NCBI RefSeq assembly: GCF_900182645.1
Contig: NZ_FXTA01000004.1
Span: forward strand, 248,001 to 312,000
Reading direction: 5' to 3'
DNA from: Flavobacterium resistens
Lineage (GTDB): Bacteria > Bacteroidota > Bacteroidia > Flavobacteriales > Flavobacteriaceae
Length of the DNA: 64,000 nucleotides
Shown here in pieces: positions 6,306 through 16,014 of the stretch. The notes beneath the pieces were generated by a model, which was given only the letters and a program-made list of their open reading frames with translations, was not told the DNA's origin and made no database searches. Every line of letters starts with the position of its first letter. Position 1 is the stretch's first letter. Position numbers and translations under genes: made by a program.

Positions 6306-9146
6306 TTAGAAATCGTAACGTAATTGGAAGTTCCAAGTTCTTCCGAATCCGAAGAATACTTGGTTAGCATCAGCTACTCCTTTGTACAATCTGTTATTAG
6401 AAGCGTAAGTTCCTAAAGCTGGATTTGTTGAACTTACATTGTCATCAGCGAAAATGTTTGTTCTTGATTCAGCGATATACGTTTTATCAAATACGTTGTT
6501 GATGTTTAATCTGAAGTTTACAGATTTATCTTTGTTTTGACCAACTAACATTTTGTATGACCAACCAGCATCAACTAAACCGTAAGCAGGTAATTGTAAT
6601 GAACCTTTGTTTGTTGGAGAAGCAAAGTTAATTGGACTAATTCCAGCATATAAATTGTCATTGTAGTTGTAGTTAGCATCTAAAAAGAATCTTGTTAAAA
6701 CTTCGTAAGAAGCTCCTAAAGATGCTGTCATTTGAGCTGCATCACCAACTTTTACTCCATCCATGTAGATTTGAGTTGCAGAATATCCAGGAACTGGGCT
6801 GTTGTCAGCTGTATAGTAAGCATTTACAGTAGCGTTTCCTTTATATTCCCAGATTCCATAAGAGAACATACCAGTAATTCTTAATTTGTCTGTGATGTTT
6901 GAACTACCTTCGAATTCAAATCCTGAGTGAACCTCGTTAAGACCTACGTATTCTGTATAAGTAGTGTTAGCTGCAAGACCAGGAACTGTGTTAGCTGGAA
7001 GAGCATTACCTCTTAAGTATCTGTCATCCCAGTTTGTGTTATAAAGGTTTACGTTTGCAGTAAAATATTTAGAACGGAATCCGTAACCTGCTTCAAATCC
7101 TAAGATTTTCTCGTTAGTTAAGTTAGGGTTAACTGTAGATCTGTTGTTAGGGTAAACTGAGTTAAAGAAAGGTTGTTTTGAGTAGTAACCAGCATTAACG
7201 AATACATTGTGTTTTTCGTTGATGTTGTAGTTAGCACCTCCTTTTACGTTTCCACCTAATACATTTTCGTAAGGAGTAGATCTTAATGGATCTCCAGATT
7301 TGTATACGAAATCATCTTCTCTTTTGTATCCTTGTTGAGAAACAGCTCCTTGAATAAATGCACTTAAGTTATCTTTAGAGTACTCTAATTGAGTAAATAA
7401 ACCGTACCATTTTACGTTACCAGTACTATTGAAAGAGATTTTCTCATAGTTTTTCTTATCAAAAACGTTCCATTGAACAGTTGTTGGGTAAGTAGTTGTA
7501 AGGTGTCTTCCGTTTGGTTTTAAATCAGCGATAAAATTATCGAAATATTCTCCACCACCTAATAAATCATTTACAACTGTATAGTGATATCCTCTGTAAG
7601 TTCTTCCGTCAAAACCAAAATCTAAAGTTAAAGTATTAGATAGTTTTTTGTTTAAGTTGATTACAGCACCATACCAGTCATGAGAGTTGATAGATGAAGT
7701 TTGAGAAATACCTGATGTATTTGTATTTGTCTGTGCGTTCCAATCAGCGTTTGATCCACTGAAGAATGAACTGTTTTGGTAAACTCCACCAATTTTTGTT
7801 CTTGTTTGAGGACCTGTAAGGCCTCCAATTGTAACAGTTTGTCCAGAGTTGTAAGCGTAGATTTTATCATAATCGATTAAACCGTCAGCTCTTCTGAAAG
7901 CCAATACGTCATTGTATGCTTTTCCTTTAATACCTCCAGTTGCACTAGCTCCAGCACCACGTCCCCAAGAAGCGTACAATACAGTAGAAAGTTTTGTAGT
8001 CTCGTTGATTGCATAATCCCAGTTAAGAGATGCAATTGGTTTATGGTAGTAGTTTTTTCTGATGTTGTATTCTTCACCATTCAAGTATCCTGTATCAGCA
8101 TTGTATCTTGTGTTTGGATCTTCTTTAGTTCCATACTGTTGGTAAGTTGCAATAGTAGATGCAGTAGATCTTTGGTTGTGCCATTGTGGAGCACCAGTTA
8201 CTGTTAACTGAACATCATGTTTGTTGTTTTTAGTTGTATATCCTAAAGCAACAAAATAGTTTGACCCTTCAAATTGAGTACCTTGGATATATCCGTCTCC
8301 CATTGTTTGAGATAATAATACAGAAGCAGAAAGTCCGTTGCTTAATTTCCCTGTACTGTATGAACCTTGAATTTTGAAGTTTCTAGCGTTTCCAAATCCA
8401 GAAGAGAAAGATCCTCCTTCTTTTTTGTCAGAAGTTCTTGTGATAACGTTGATTGTACCTCCTACAGAAGGTGTAGCAAGTTTAGAAGCTCCTAAACCTC
8501 TTTGAACTTGGATTACAGAAGCAACATCTGATAAACCAGCCCAGTTACTCCAGAAAACAGAACCATTTTCCATGTCGTTAACTGGCATACCGTTGATCAT
8601 AACCGCAATGTTGTTTTGGTTGAAACCACGAATGTTAACTCTAGCGTCTCCAAAACCACCACCTGATTTAGTTGCATAAACTGAAGGAGTGTTTTTTAAG
8701 ATCTCTGGAAACTCTTGAGTTCCAAGTTTTTGTTGAATTTCAGCTGCTTTAATTGTAGACACAGCAACCGGAGTTTTTCTGTCTTTAGCAACGTCAATTA
8801 CTGTACTTTTTACGACTATCTCACTTAATTCGTTTGAGTTAGATGCTAAAGTAATCTCACCTAAGTTTGTAGTTGAGCCATTTGATACTGTAAATTTTAC
8901 AGTTTTGTTGTCATAACCGATAAAAGAGACAACAATCTCTCCTGAACCCGTTGTTGAATTAATGGTAAATTTACCATCAAAATCTGTTGAAGTAGCTGTA
9001 GATGATCCTTTGATCGCTACGTTTGCTCCTGGTAATGAACCGCCCGTTGCGTCGGTAATTGTACCAGTAACTTTTCCTTGAGAAAATACGGTTGAAACTA
9101 TCATAAAAAATAGTCCAGTAAGTAACCAATTTTTCATTTTCTTCAT
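6306..9146 (-). CDS. TonB-dependent receptor with CarboxypepD_reg-like domain
   Basis: 946 aa outer-membrane importer. Residues 1-22 are a signal peptide. About 24-105 is the Bacteroidota carboxypeptidase-regulatory-like domain (KVTGTITDATGGSLPGANV and DFDGKFTINS). About 125-240 is the plug (RVNIRGFNQNNIAVMINGMP, then GGTINVITR). The remainder is a 22-strand-type barrel ending in the terminal Phe of FQLRYDF. Such receptors import siderophores, vitamins or glycans using TonB energy. No SusD partner or substrate-specific enzyme is adjacent, so the ligand is unknown. It is monocistronic, with a -7 box at 9172-9179 and a terminator at 6249-6282. Confidence 0.95.
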   Translation of the reverse strand: MKKMKNWLLTGLFFMIVSTVFSQGKVTGTITDATGGSLPGANVAIKGSSTATSTDFDGKFTINSTTGSGEIVVSFIGYDNKTVKFTVSNGSTTNLGEITLASNSNELSEIVVKSTVIDVAKDRKTPVAVSTIKAAEIQQKLGTQEFPEILKNTPSVYATKSGGGFGDARVNIRGFNQNNIAVMINGMPVNDMENGSVFWSNWAGLSDVASVIQVQRGLGASKLATPSVGGTINVITRTSDKKEGGSFSSGFGNARNFKIQGSYSTGKLSNGLSASVLLSQTMGDGYIQGTQFEGSNYFVALGYTTKNNKHDVQLTVTGAPQWHNQRSTASTIATYQQYGTKEDPNTRYNADTGYLNGEEYNIRKNYYHKPIASLNWDYAINETTKLSTVLYASWGRGAGASATGGIKGKAYNDVLAFRRADGLIDYDKIYAYNSGQTVTIGGLTGPQTRTKIGGVYQNSSFFSGSNADWNAQTNTNTSGISQTSSINSHDWYGAVINLNKKLSNTLTLDFGFDGRTYRGYHYTVVNDLLGGGEYFDNFIADLKPNGRHLTTTYPTTVQWNVFDKKNYEKISFNSTGNVKWYGLFTQLEYSKDNLSAFIQGAVSQQGYKREDDFVYKSGDPLRSTPYENVLGGNVKGGANYNINEKHNVFVNAGYYSKQPFFNSVYPNNRSTVNPNLTNEKILGFEAGYGFRSKYFTANVNLYNTNWDDRYLRGNALPANTVPGLAANTTYTEYVGLNEVHSGFEFEGSSNITDKLRITGMFSYGIWEYKGNATVNAYYTADNSPVPGYSATQIYMDGVKVGDAAQMTASLGASYEVLTRFFLDANYNYNDNLYAGISPINFASPTNKGSLQLPAYGLVDAGWSYKMLVGQNKDKSVNFRLNINNVFDKTYIAESRTNIFADDNVSSTNPALGTYASNNRLYKGVADANQVFFGFGRTWNFQLRYDF

Positions 9147-9171
9147 TTGTTATTTAGTTTATTGTTTTTGG

Positions 9172-9179
9172 CAAAATTA
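9172..9179 (-). promoter_or_regulatory. -7 promoter box of the TonB-dependent receptor
   Basis: The minus strand reads TAATTTTG 25 nt before the ATG. No TTG lies at the usual spacing. Confidence 0.45.
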
Positions 9180-9403
9180 TAACAATAAAATCAGATAATG
9201 TTATCAAAATGTTAAGAAAAATTAGTTTTACGTTTTCTGTTGCGCATTAAAATGATTTTTTCTTTTTTCATTAAATTAAATAACGTTTTTGTAGATTTTA
9301 TCTATTATATTTTGTTAAAATGATAATAATTTCAACAGCGCTGTAGCAGTAAACTTTCAAATAGCACCTTTTTAGAGGGTGTAATGTTATTTTTTGTATG
9401 AAA
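9180..9403. other. Gene-free spacer upstream of the TonB receptor
   Basis: Together with the adjacent promoter box and terminator this makes a 312-nt gap. No open frame, tRNA-like fold or repeat was seen. The length is enough for a regulator site controlling the receptor, but none was recognised. Confidence 0.5.
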
Positions 9404-9436
9404 AAACGCCTTAATTTTAAGTAAATTAAGGCGTTT
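9404..9436. terminator. Terminator of pgi
   Basis: Arms aaacgccttaattt (9404-9417) and aaattaaggcgttt (9423-9436), 14 bp perfect, loop taagt. Located 22 nt after the pgi stop codon. Confidence 0.88.
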
Positions 9437-9458
9437 CAGTTTGTTGTAAATTTGTGAT

Positions 9459-11102
9459 TTATTTATTCTTCAAAAAGTGATTTAGTAAAAATGTTGTCGA
9501 GCTGTCGTGAGTCTTAACAGTTTTAGAATTTATTTCATCCAGAATTGAATTTGCCAATTGTTTTCCTAATTCAACGCCCCATTGATCAAAACTGAAAATG
9601 TTCCAGATAATTCCCTGAACGAAAATTTTGTGTTCATATAATGCAATCAACGAACCTAAACTTTTTGGTGTTAACTTTTCAATCAAAATTGTGTTCGTTG
9701 GTTTGTTTCCTGTGAAAACTTTAAATGGCAATAAGTAAGATGCTTTTTCTGCAGAAAGTCCTTGTTTGTCAAATTCTGCTTGAACTTGTGCCGGAGTTTT
9801 TCCATTCATTAAAGCTTCTGTCTGAGCGAAAAAGTTTGACATTAATTTATCGTGATGATCTTCGTTTCCGTAAAGTGGTTTTACAAATCCGATGAAATCA
9901 GTTGGAATTCTTTTTGTTCCTTGGTGAATTAATTGGAAAAATGCATGTTGCGAGTTTGTTCCTGGCTCTCCCCAGATAATTGTTCCAGTTTGGTAGTTCA
10001 CAGGTTTTCCGTCACGACCAACACTTTTTCCATTACTTTCCATAGTTGCCTGTTGTAAATACGGAGCCAATTTGGATAAATATTGTGTGTATGGAATCAA
10101 AGCTTCACTTTCGGCACCATAAAAATTATTGTACCAAACGCTTAATAAAGCTAAAATTACCGGAATGTTTTCGTCAAATTCTGCTGATTTGAAATGGTTA
10201 TCCATATCATGAGCTCCAACTAATAATTGGTTGTAATTATCAAAGCCAATTGCCAATGCAATACTCAATCCAACAGCGCTCCAAAGAGAAAATCTTCCTC
10301 CAACCCAGTCCCACATCGGGAAAACGTTGTCTGGATTAATTCCGAATTCTGTTACTTTCTGGATATTTGTAGAAACTGCAACGAAATGTTTTGCTATATC
10401 TTCCTGAGAAGCCGATTTCAAAAACCATTCTTTAATAGTTTCAGAATTTGAAAGTGTTTCCTGAGTGGTAAAAGTTTTAGAAACAATTAAAAATAATGTC
10501 GTTTCAGGATTTAATTTTTTGATTATTTCGTTTACGTGATCGCCGTCAACATTAGAAACGAAATGTAAATTCAAATGATTTTTGTAGAATTGCAAAGCTT
10601 CAACCGCCATAACTGGGCCAAGATCTGAACCTCCAATTCCAATATTCACAACGTCTGTAAAAGCTTTTCCTGTAAAACCTTTTCTTTCTCCAGAAATTAC
10701 TTCGTTTGTGAAATTTTTGATTTTATTTTTTACTTCGTAAACTTCCGGAATTACATTTTCTCCGTCAACATTAATTACTGCCGATTCCGGAGCACGTAGA
10801 GCCGTATGCAAAACAGCGCGATTTTCAGTTTTGTTGATTAATTCTCCTCCAAAATAATCAGCAATTGCGTTTTTTAATCCAATAGAATTTGCCAATTCTA
10901 ATAAAAGAGCAATAGTTTCCTGACTGATATTGTTTTTAGAATAATCTACTAAAAAGTCATTCCATTGTAAGTTGAATTTTTCAGCGCGTGCATTATCTTG
11001 CTGAAATAATTCTTGTATCGTAGTTTCGTGAATTGCGTTATAGTGGTTTTGCAGATTTTTCCACGCCTCAGTCCCAGTTGGGTTTGTTGTGTTTAAAGCC
11101 AT
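9459..11102 (-). CDS. pgi: Glucose-6-phosphate isomerase
   Basis: 547 aa, matching the long (E. coli-like) Pgi form. It interconverts glucose 6-phosphate and fructose 6-phosphate in glycolysis and gluconeogenesis. Signatures seen: [15 protein letters not shown], the sugar-phosphate loop [44 protein letters not shown], and the C-terminal GVELGKQLA. The gene is monocistronic, with a -7 box TATTTTTG at 11139-11146 and a terminator at 9404-9436. Confidence 0.98.
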   Translation of the reverse strand: MALNTTNPTGTEAWKNLQNHYNAIHETTIQELFQQDNARAEKFNLQWNDFLVDYSKNNISQETIALLLELANSIGLKNAIADYFGGELINKTENRAVLHTALRAPESAVINVDGENVIPEVYEVKNKIKNFTNEVISGERKGFTGKAFTDVVNIGIGGSDLGPVMAVEALQFYKNHLNLHFVSNVDGDHVNEIIKKLNPETTLFLIVSKTFTTQETLSNSETIKEWFLKSASQEDIAKHFVAVSTNIQKVTEFGINPDNVFPMWDWVGGRFSLWSAVGLSIALAIGFDNYNQLLVGAHDMDNHFKSAEFDENIPVILALLSVWYNNFYGAESEALIPYTQYLSKLAPYLQQATMESNGKSVGRDGKPVNYQTGTIIWGEPGTNSQHAFFQLIHQGTKRIPTDFIGFVKPLYGNEDHHDKLMSNFFAQTEALMNGKTPAQVQAEFDKQGLSAEKASYLLPFKVFTGNKPTNTILIEKLTPKSLGSLIALYEHKIFVQGIIWNIFSFDQWGVELGKQLANSILDEINSKTVKTHDSSTTFLLNHFLKNK

Positions 11103-11138
11103 TTGTATTTTATTATGTGGTTTGTTTTTTTAGAAACA

Positions 11139-11146
11139 CAAAAATA
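11139..11146 (-). promoter_or_regulatory. -7 promoter box of pgi
   Basis: The minus strand reads TATTTTTG 36 nt before the pgi ATG. Confidence 0.5.
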
Positions 11147-11232
11147 CTGAAATAACTTTTAAAAGGGTAACGGTTCACGATTATATAACAATTAGTTACG
11201 AAAACGTTTTATTGAATATCAAGGCTTAGATT

Positions 11233-12003
11233 CTAATCTATTCTAATGTTTTTCCATTCTGTAACTAGCTTGTCGTCTATAGTGATGTCACTAATCACAA
11301 AATATTTAAGATGATTTTTTGAAGTCTTTTTAAAGAGTTTTTTAAAATCTTTGTCAATTGTGTATTTTTCGTTTAAAACAAAAGAGAATGATTTTATTTT
11401 TTTCCACTTGTTGGTTTTTAAGCTGTATATGGTAATTGCTTTATATCGGCTTGCACAGGAAGAATAGTACTCAGCAATTTCGCTTTTTCCGTCTTCGTTA
11501 ATATCTCCAATATTTATGATACTTGTTGGGTGGCAACAATTGGAATCAGTACTAATTCTAGGAATACTGTTATCTGTGAAATAATAAGAATCACCTTCTT
11601 CGCAATAATTCAATGCATGTAAAACAAATACTGAGTCTGCTTTTTTATCACCATTTAAATCTCCTAGATTATTAAAGCCTTCATTGTAAAATTCATTAAA
11701 GAGTTTTTTTTGAAGCCTAATAGGATCACATTCTTTCTTTTTCCCTTCAGCATCGTACTTTGAAATATCTAGTTTGAATTTTCTTTTAAGAATGAAATTA
11801 TTGATAAATTCAATGTCATTTGATAAAACAGAATCTTTTGACGTGCCTTTTTTTATAGCTTTTAATTGTTCATCAAAAGAAAGTTTTTTTGGTGATTTTG
11901 ATTTAGAGCTTACAGCGTGAGAATCTATTTTTGGCAAAGTTTCTTTTCCTTTTTCGCAAGATACAAGACTAAAGAGAATTACGAATAAAATAAATGTTCG
12001 CAT
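11233..12003 (-). CDS. Lipoprotein with VCBS/FG-GAP-like calcium-loop repeats
   Basis: 256 aa. Lipoprotein signal: MRTFILFVILFSLVSC, lipidated Cys16. Two Asp-rich loops are visible, LGDLNGDKKADSVFV and IGDINEDGKSEIAEYY. They resemble single FG-GAP/VCBS blades that bind calcium, placed in a region with a CCHP cysteine pair. No enzyme motif is seen. It is the last gene of a minus-strand run of small uncharacterised genes (11233-13790) and shares its direction with the M23/TDO/DUF3108 genes upstream. Function unknown; likely periplasmic or surface-exposed. Confidence 0.75.
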   Translation of the reverse strand: MRTFILFVILFSLVSCEKGKETLPKIDSHAVSSKSKSPKKLSFDEQLKAIKKGTSKDSVLSNDIEFINNFILKRKFKLDISKYDAEGKKKECDPIRLQKKLFNEFYNEGFNNLGDLNGDKKADSVFVLHALNYCEEGDSYYFTDNSIPRISTDSNCCHPTSIINIGDINEDGKSEIAEYYSSCASRYKAITIYSLKTNKWKKIKSFSFVLNEKYTIDKDFKKLFKKTSKNHLKYFVISDITIDDKLVTEWKNIRID

Positions 12004-12030
12004 AAACGGATGTTGTTTTTTTGAAAGAAA

Positions 12031-12687
12031 TTAATTGGTAGTGAGGATTTTGATTAAAAGTGCTAAAGGAAAAATTATCGTTCCAAGAATAAAAATAGTT
12101 TTTCCGTGTTTTCGATCGTCCTCATTATATGAATAAATACGTTCGCCGTTTGGTAATGTTTTTTTAGAAGTCCAAAGAAGATATCCAATAATGATTCCAA
12201 GGAAACCACCTAAAAGAGAAAATATATAACCAACAGTAATCCAGGATTTTTGAGGTTCTTCTGGTTTTGCTAAAATTTGCAAACGCTCTTTTTTTAAGGA
12301 AGCAAGTACTTCTGAATCGATATTTTTACCTCGTTCAATTAAGAGTTTTTGAGCCAATTTATAATCAAAAACATTCCATTCGTCTGATTTTAAAAGAACA
12401 TCGTACAATTCTTCATCTGAAAAACTTAGAAGGTAATGATCTTTGTCAACTTCATTTAGAATGTTTTCAGTGTCTTTTTCCAAAATAGCTTCGGCTTTTG
12501 CAAAATCAGCTGGGTCAATTTTTATTTCGTATTGATTTTGTAAAGTACTTCCTGAAAAAGTGATATCAACTGGAGCAATATTATCGGCTAAAACAGATTT
12601 AATATTATTTCTGTCCAATAATATTTCAAGTTCTTTGGCTTGGATGCGTGTTGGGAAATTCTTAAAAGCGATAAAATGTTCAGTCAT
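12031..12687 (-). CDS. DUF2007-type (putative signal-transducing) protein with C-terminal membrane helices
   Basis: 218 aa. The N-terminal ~75 residues (FKNFPTRIQAKELEILLDRN, then YEIKIDPADFAKAEAIL) have the ferredoxin-like DUF2007 pattern. A charged helical linker follows. Two hydrophobic segments lie at about residues 148-168 and 196-213, so the domain is tethered to the inner membrane. The biochemical role of DUF2007 is not established. The neighbours are two unknown lipoproteins. Confidence 0.75.
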   Translation of the reverse strand: MTEHFIAFKNFPTRIQAKELEILLDRNNIKSVLADNIAPVDITFSGSTLQNQYEIKIDPADFAKAEAILEKDTENILNEVDKDHYLLSFSDEELYDVLLKSDEWNVFDYKLAQKLLIERGKNIDSEVLASLKKERLQILAKPEEPQKSWITVGYIFSLLGGFLGIIIGYLLWTSKKTLPNGERIYSYNEDDRKHGKTIFILGTIIFPLALLIKILTTN

Positions 12688-12732
12688 TATTTGGGGTTGG
12701 TTTTTAATGTTTTTTATTTTATTCTTAAAAGT

Positions 12733-13161
12733 TTAATTTTCACAGAAGCAAAAGATTTCATGTGTAGATTTCTTTCTTGCAATATCATACCTATCGGTTT
12801 TTATGATTTCAAAATCGGTGTTATTTATTTCATTATAATCTGGGAACCAATTTGGTTTTAGTTCGTCGTATTTTTTTATTTTTTGTTGAAATGAAAATAG
12901 AGGAACTTTTGTACTGTTCAAGAATAAGGAATCGTAAGTCTTATTATTAGAGTAGTTGAATTTTACAAAGTTGCAAGAGCCAAGGTGAGAACCGCTTTTT
13001 AGATTGTAAGAATCCGATTTGATGATATTCGGGAACCAACCAGTTAATCTCAAATTAGTTTCTGTTTTATAATCATTATAGGTGTCAAAACTAATTTCAA
13101 ACGGTTTATTTTGACATGAAATAAAAGCAATGAGGAGGGAATATTTTAGCAGTTTTTTCAT
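12733..13161 (-). CDS. Small lipoprotein of unknown function
   Basis: 142 aa. The lipoprotein signal MKKLLKYSLLIAFISC predicts lipidation at Cys16. The mature part is rich in Asn, Tyr and Lys, and contains LTGWFPNIIKSDSYNLK and a C-terminal CFCEN. No family was recognised. It starts 8 nt after the stop of the 206-aa gene upstream, so the two are probably co-transcribed. Confidence 0.7.
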   Translation of the reverse strand: MKKLLKYSLLIAFISCQNKPFEISFDTYNDYKTETNLRLTGWFPNIIKSDSYNLKSGSHLGSCNFVKFNYSNNKTYDSLFLNSTKVPLFSFQQKIKKYDELKPNWFPDYNEINNTDFEIIKTDRYDIARKKSTHEIFCFCEN

Positions 13162-13169
13162 AAATCAGA

Positions 13170-13790
13170 TTACCAAACCTTCCACCAAGGTTTTTTATTT
13201 ACTTCAATAGTTTTCTTTTCGGTATCAATTTCAATTCTTTTTGGCGATTCCATTTTAATTTTAGAATCATCAAAAAACAGTTCTCCAATTTCATTCATTC
13301 CTATTGGAGATTTGGTTCTTTCCTTCCAATTTTCGGTTTGTAATTCTGGAATTAAAGCAATATTTATTTTGTCACTGAATTTTTTTCTTGCTTTTTCTAT
13401 AATTTCTTCTTCCAGATTTGAAGATGAATTTTTAAAAAGAGTTAGCGAATTGTCTGGAATATTTAAAAGAAAAACTTGAGTTTTGTCTCCGATTTTCTGA
13501 ATATCCAAAACTTTAAAATAAGCAATTGTGTCCAAAAGAAAGTGACCAATTTTTGCGGAATCAGGATTAAATTTTGATAAATCTTTGGGATGTGCACTAG
13601 CAATTAAATATCTGAAATTTCCAGAAAGGCCTCCACCAAGAGAAGTCATGTCAGTAAAACCTTTTTCTTGAATTATTTGTCCGACTTTATAATTCGAAAT
13701 TAAGTTTTCAGAAAGATTGGTGTCTCTGTAAAATAGCTTTAAACCTGAAAAAGTTTCACTATAAATTGCTTTAAGCCGAGCGTTTTTCAT
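13170..13790 (-). CDS. Hypothetical protein
   Basis: 206 aa without signal peptide or membrane helix. Visible features are a Gly-rich turn (TSLGGGLSGNFRYLIASAHP), a charged helix LEEEIIEKARKKFSDKI and a basic/aromatic C-terminus KKPWWKVW. No family or motif was recognised. It is probably cytoplasmic and co-transcribed with the lipoprotein 8 nt downstream. Confidence 0.65.
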   Translation of the reverse strand: MKNARLKAIYSETFSGLKLFYRDTNLSENLISNYKVGQIIQEKGFTDMTSLGGGLSGNFRYLIASAHPKDLSKFNPDSAKIGHFLLDTIAYFKVLDIQKIGDKTQVFLLNIPDNSLTLFKNSSSNLEEEIIEKARKKFSDKINIALIPELQTENWKERTKSPIGMNEIGELFFDDSKIKMESPKRIEIDTEKKTIEVNKKPWWKVW

Positions 13791-13827
13791 GTTTTGCTAT
13801 TTTTTTGAATTGAGTTTTTAGTAAAAA

Positions 13828-15048
13828 TTAAAGATTCCCTATACTATCCAATTCTCTTTTCAAAGGTTCGATTTGTTTTGCAAAACGTGTTTTATCATTT
13901 CCTGTGAGAGACTCTCCAGTTGGTAAATTCAAACGAAGCGCATCAACCTGTACGCCATTTTTCCAGAAACGGTAACAAACGTGTGGTCCTGAAGCTAAAC
14001 CGGTGCTTCCTACTAATCCAATAGTTTGTCCTTGTGTAACGCGTTGTCCGCGACGAACCAAGATTTTAGACATATGTAAATATTGAGTAGAGTAGGTTCC
14101 GTTGTGTTTTACTTTTACAAAGTTTCCGTTTCCTGCAGTATATCCTGTTGCTTCAACAACTCCAGATGCAGTCGTAGAAATTGGAGTTCCTGTTGGAGCG
14201 GCATAATCTGTTCCTTTGTGCGCTTTCCAGGTATGCTGCACAGGATGAAATCTGTTCATTGTAAATCTTGAAGTGATTCGGCTGAATTTGATTGGAGTTT
14301 TTAGAAAGAAATTTTTAAGTGTTCTTCCTTGATCGTCATAATATTCGATTTTTCCTGAAAGCGTATCTTTTTCAAAAGGGAATGCATAAACGATTTTTCC
14401 TTTATATTCAAAAAAGGCAGCTTCAAGTTCTTCAACTCCGTCGTATGTTTTTCCGTTGATAAATCTTTCGGTGAAAATTAATCCGTAGCGATCACCTTTT
14501 TTAAGTTTGAAGAAGTCAATCGACCATGAAAAGACTTTTGTAATTCTGCTGGCAAGTGCTGTTTCGACACTTTCATTTCCTAAAGTTTCTGAAAGAGAAC
14601 TTTTTAAAACACCACCAATAATTTTTCTTTTTAAGGTTACAGGTTTTATTTTTTTATAAGCTTTTGCAATACTGTCTCTTAAGTCAATAACATAATACGT
14701 TAGTGCATCTGGCTGATAAATAAATACCTGAAGATTGTTGGTTTTGTTTTTTGAACGAAGCAATGTAAAAGGTTTGCCATAACGAATTGTTCTAACGTTA
14801 AAAGAGTCTTTAACTTGCTCCACTATGTCGAATACTTTTTTATCACCAATATTCTGACTTTGAAAAATGGATCCAAAAGAATCTCCTTTTGAAAAGGTAT
14901 CATTAACTACATTATAGTCTGCGTAATTAAACCCGAATTCTATTTTTTTGGTTTTAGGTTTGGTAATTTTGTTTTCAACTATTTCCTCTTTTTTATTACA
15001 TGAGAAAACAGAAAACAAGACTATTAAAATTACGACTGCTCTTTTCAA
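13828..15048 (-). CDS. M23-family metallopeptidase lipoprotein (LytM-like)
   Basis: 406 aa. Translation probably starts at TTG (15046-15048): no in-frame ATG precedes it, and the following residues form a clean lipoprotein signal ending at VLFSVFSC (Cys17). The C-terminal LytM domain (about 260-375) has HKGTD (His277, Asp281), YLH (His325) and GPH (His356). The usual HxH motif reads HVC, so the second His, normally a zinc ligand, is Cys358. M23 enzymes hydrolyse peptidoglycan cross-links in the periplasm. Whether Cys supports zinc binding here is open. It lies 33 nt downstream of the TDO gene, probably in the same transcript. Confidence 0.9.
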   Translation of the reverse strand: MKRAVVILIVLFSVFSCNKKEEIVENKITKPKTKKIEFGFNYADYNVVNDTFSKGDSFGSIFQSQNIGDKKVFDIVEQVKDSFNVRTIRYGKPFTLLRSKNKTNNLQVFIYQPDALTYYVIDLRDSIAKAYKKIKPVTLKRKIIGGVLKSSLSETLGNESVETALASRITKVFSWSIDFFKLKKGDRYGLIFTERFINGKTYDGVEELEAAFFEYKGKIVYAFPFEKDTLSGKIEYYDDQGRTLKNFFLKTPIKFSRITSRFTMNRFHPVQHTWKAHKGTDYAAPTGTPISTTASGVVEATGYTAGNGNFVKVKHNGTYSTQYLHMSKILVRRGQRVTQGQTIGLVGSTGLASGPHVCYRFWKNGVQVDALRLNLPTGESLTGNDKTRFAKQIEPLKRELDSIGNL

Positions 15049-15081
15049 ACTTTTTAAATTTTTCTGGGAAACTAAAATATT

Positions 15082-16014
15082 CTATTCATTTCCCCAATTG
15101 GACAATTCTTCTTCGGTCCACAATTTAGGAAAAAAGATGCGTCTTTGGTATTTTGGATGCATATATTTTTGCCAGTCACTTCCTCCGGTCGCTTCTCCGT
15201 TGCCTTTTCCGCTTTCCAAAATATATTTTCTTGCAGTATTAAGATGCTGCATTACCCAGGTAATATTTACCGTTTTGTCATAATGGCGCATTGCGGCAAT
15301 TAGTTCCGTATTTTGTTGATCTTCAATAGGAAGCTGTGTGAATTTTTGCCAAATATTTTTCGTTTTGAACGATGACATTTGTCTTAAAAACTGCTCTTTG
15401 TATTTTTTCTCAAACTCGTTAAGCAAGTATGATTTTTCTCCAGTTTGATAATCTTTTCCAGCTGCTTGCCAATACAAATGTTCGAAACTGGTTTCTAAAT
15501 CGGTGTTTTCGTCAAAGTTGGCTTTGTATCTTCTGTCAGTTAAATTGATAACATCAGTCGATGCAAATTCGATCATTCTATATTGTGCGCTCTGAAAACC
15601 ACTTGCTGGAGTAAGCGTATTTCTGAATTTCATATATTGATCGACGTCCATTCCGTTTTCCATAATACTGAACGAATTGGTAAGCATGTCAAAATAACGT
15701 GTGATTCTTGAAAGTCTTTCGCTGAAAAAATCAACCTGAATATTTTCTGTTTCAGCAATTTGGTCAATTTCCCACAAAATCATTTTAAAGATTAATTCGT
15801 TGACTTGATGGTACATAATGAAAACCATTTCATCAGGAAGTGTGGTACGTTGTATTTGTAAATTTAAAAGAGCGTCGGTTTGAATATAATCCCAATATGT
15901 AATTGGTTTTGACCAAAGCAATCCTTCTAACTGAACATCAGTTTTTTGATTTATAGCTTGGAATTTTTGATCAATTTCTTTTAAAATTGATTCTGAATGA
16001 TCAGTAAGGTTCAT
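15082..16014 (-). CDS. Tryptophan 2,3-dioxygenase family protein
   Basis: 310 aa. The haem enzyme opens the indole ring of tryptophan to give N-formylkynurenine. Landmarks: DEMVFIMYHQVNELIFK (His69 equals the distal His of bacterial TDO), FRNTL (Arg131, substrate carboxylate), SGFQSAQYRMIEF, His257 in ITWVMQHLNTARKYI (proximal haem ligand) and EATGGSDW (Thr276). Key residues are therefore present. Its start overlaps the stop of the DUF3108 gene (TAATG), so the two are translationally coupled. Kynurenine-pathway genes are not visible nearby, but hpd and hmgA lie just upstream. Confidence 0.92.
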   Translation of the reverse strand: MNLTDHSESILKEIDQKFQAINQKTDVQLEGLLWSKPITYWDYIQTDALLNLQIQRTTLPDEMVFIMYHQVNELIFKMILWEIDQIAETENIQVDFFSERLSRITRYFDMLTNSFSIMENGMDVDQYMKFRNTLTPASGFQSAQYRMIEFASTDVINLTDRRYKANFDENTDLETSFEHLYWQAAGKDYQTGEKSYLLNEFEKKYKEQFLRQMSSFKTKNIWQKFTQLPIEDQQNTELIAAMRHYDKTVNITWVMQHLNTARKYILESGKGNGEATGGSDWQKYMHPKYQRRIFFPKLWTEEELSNWGNE

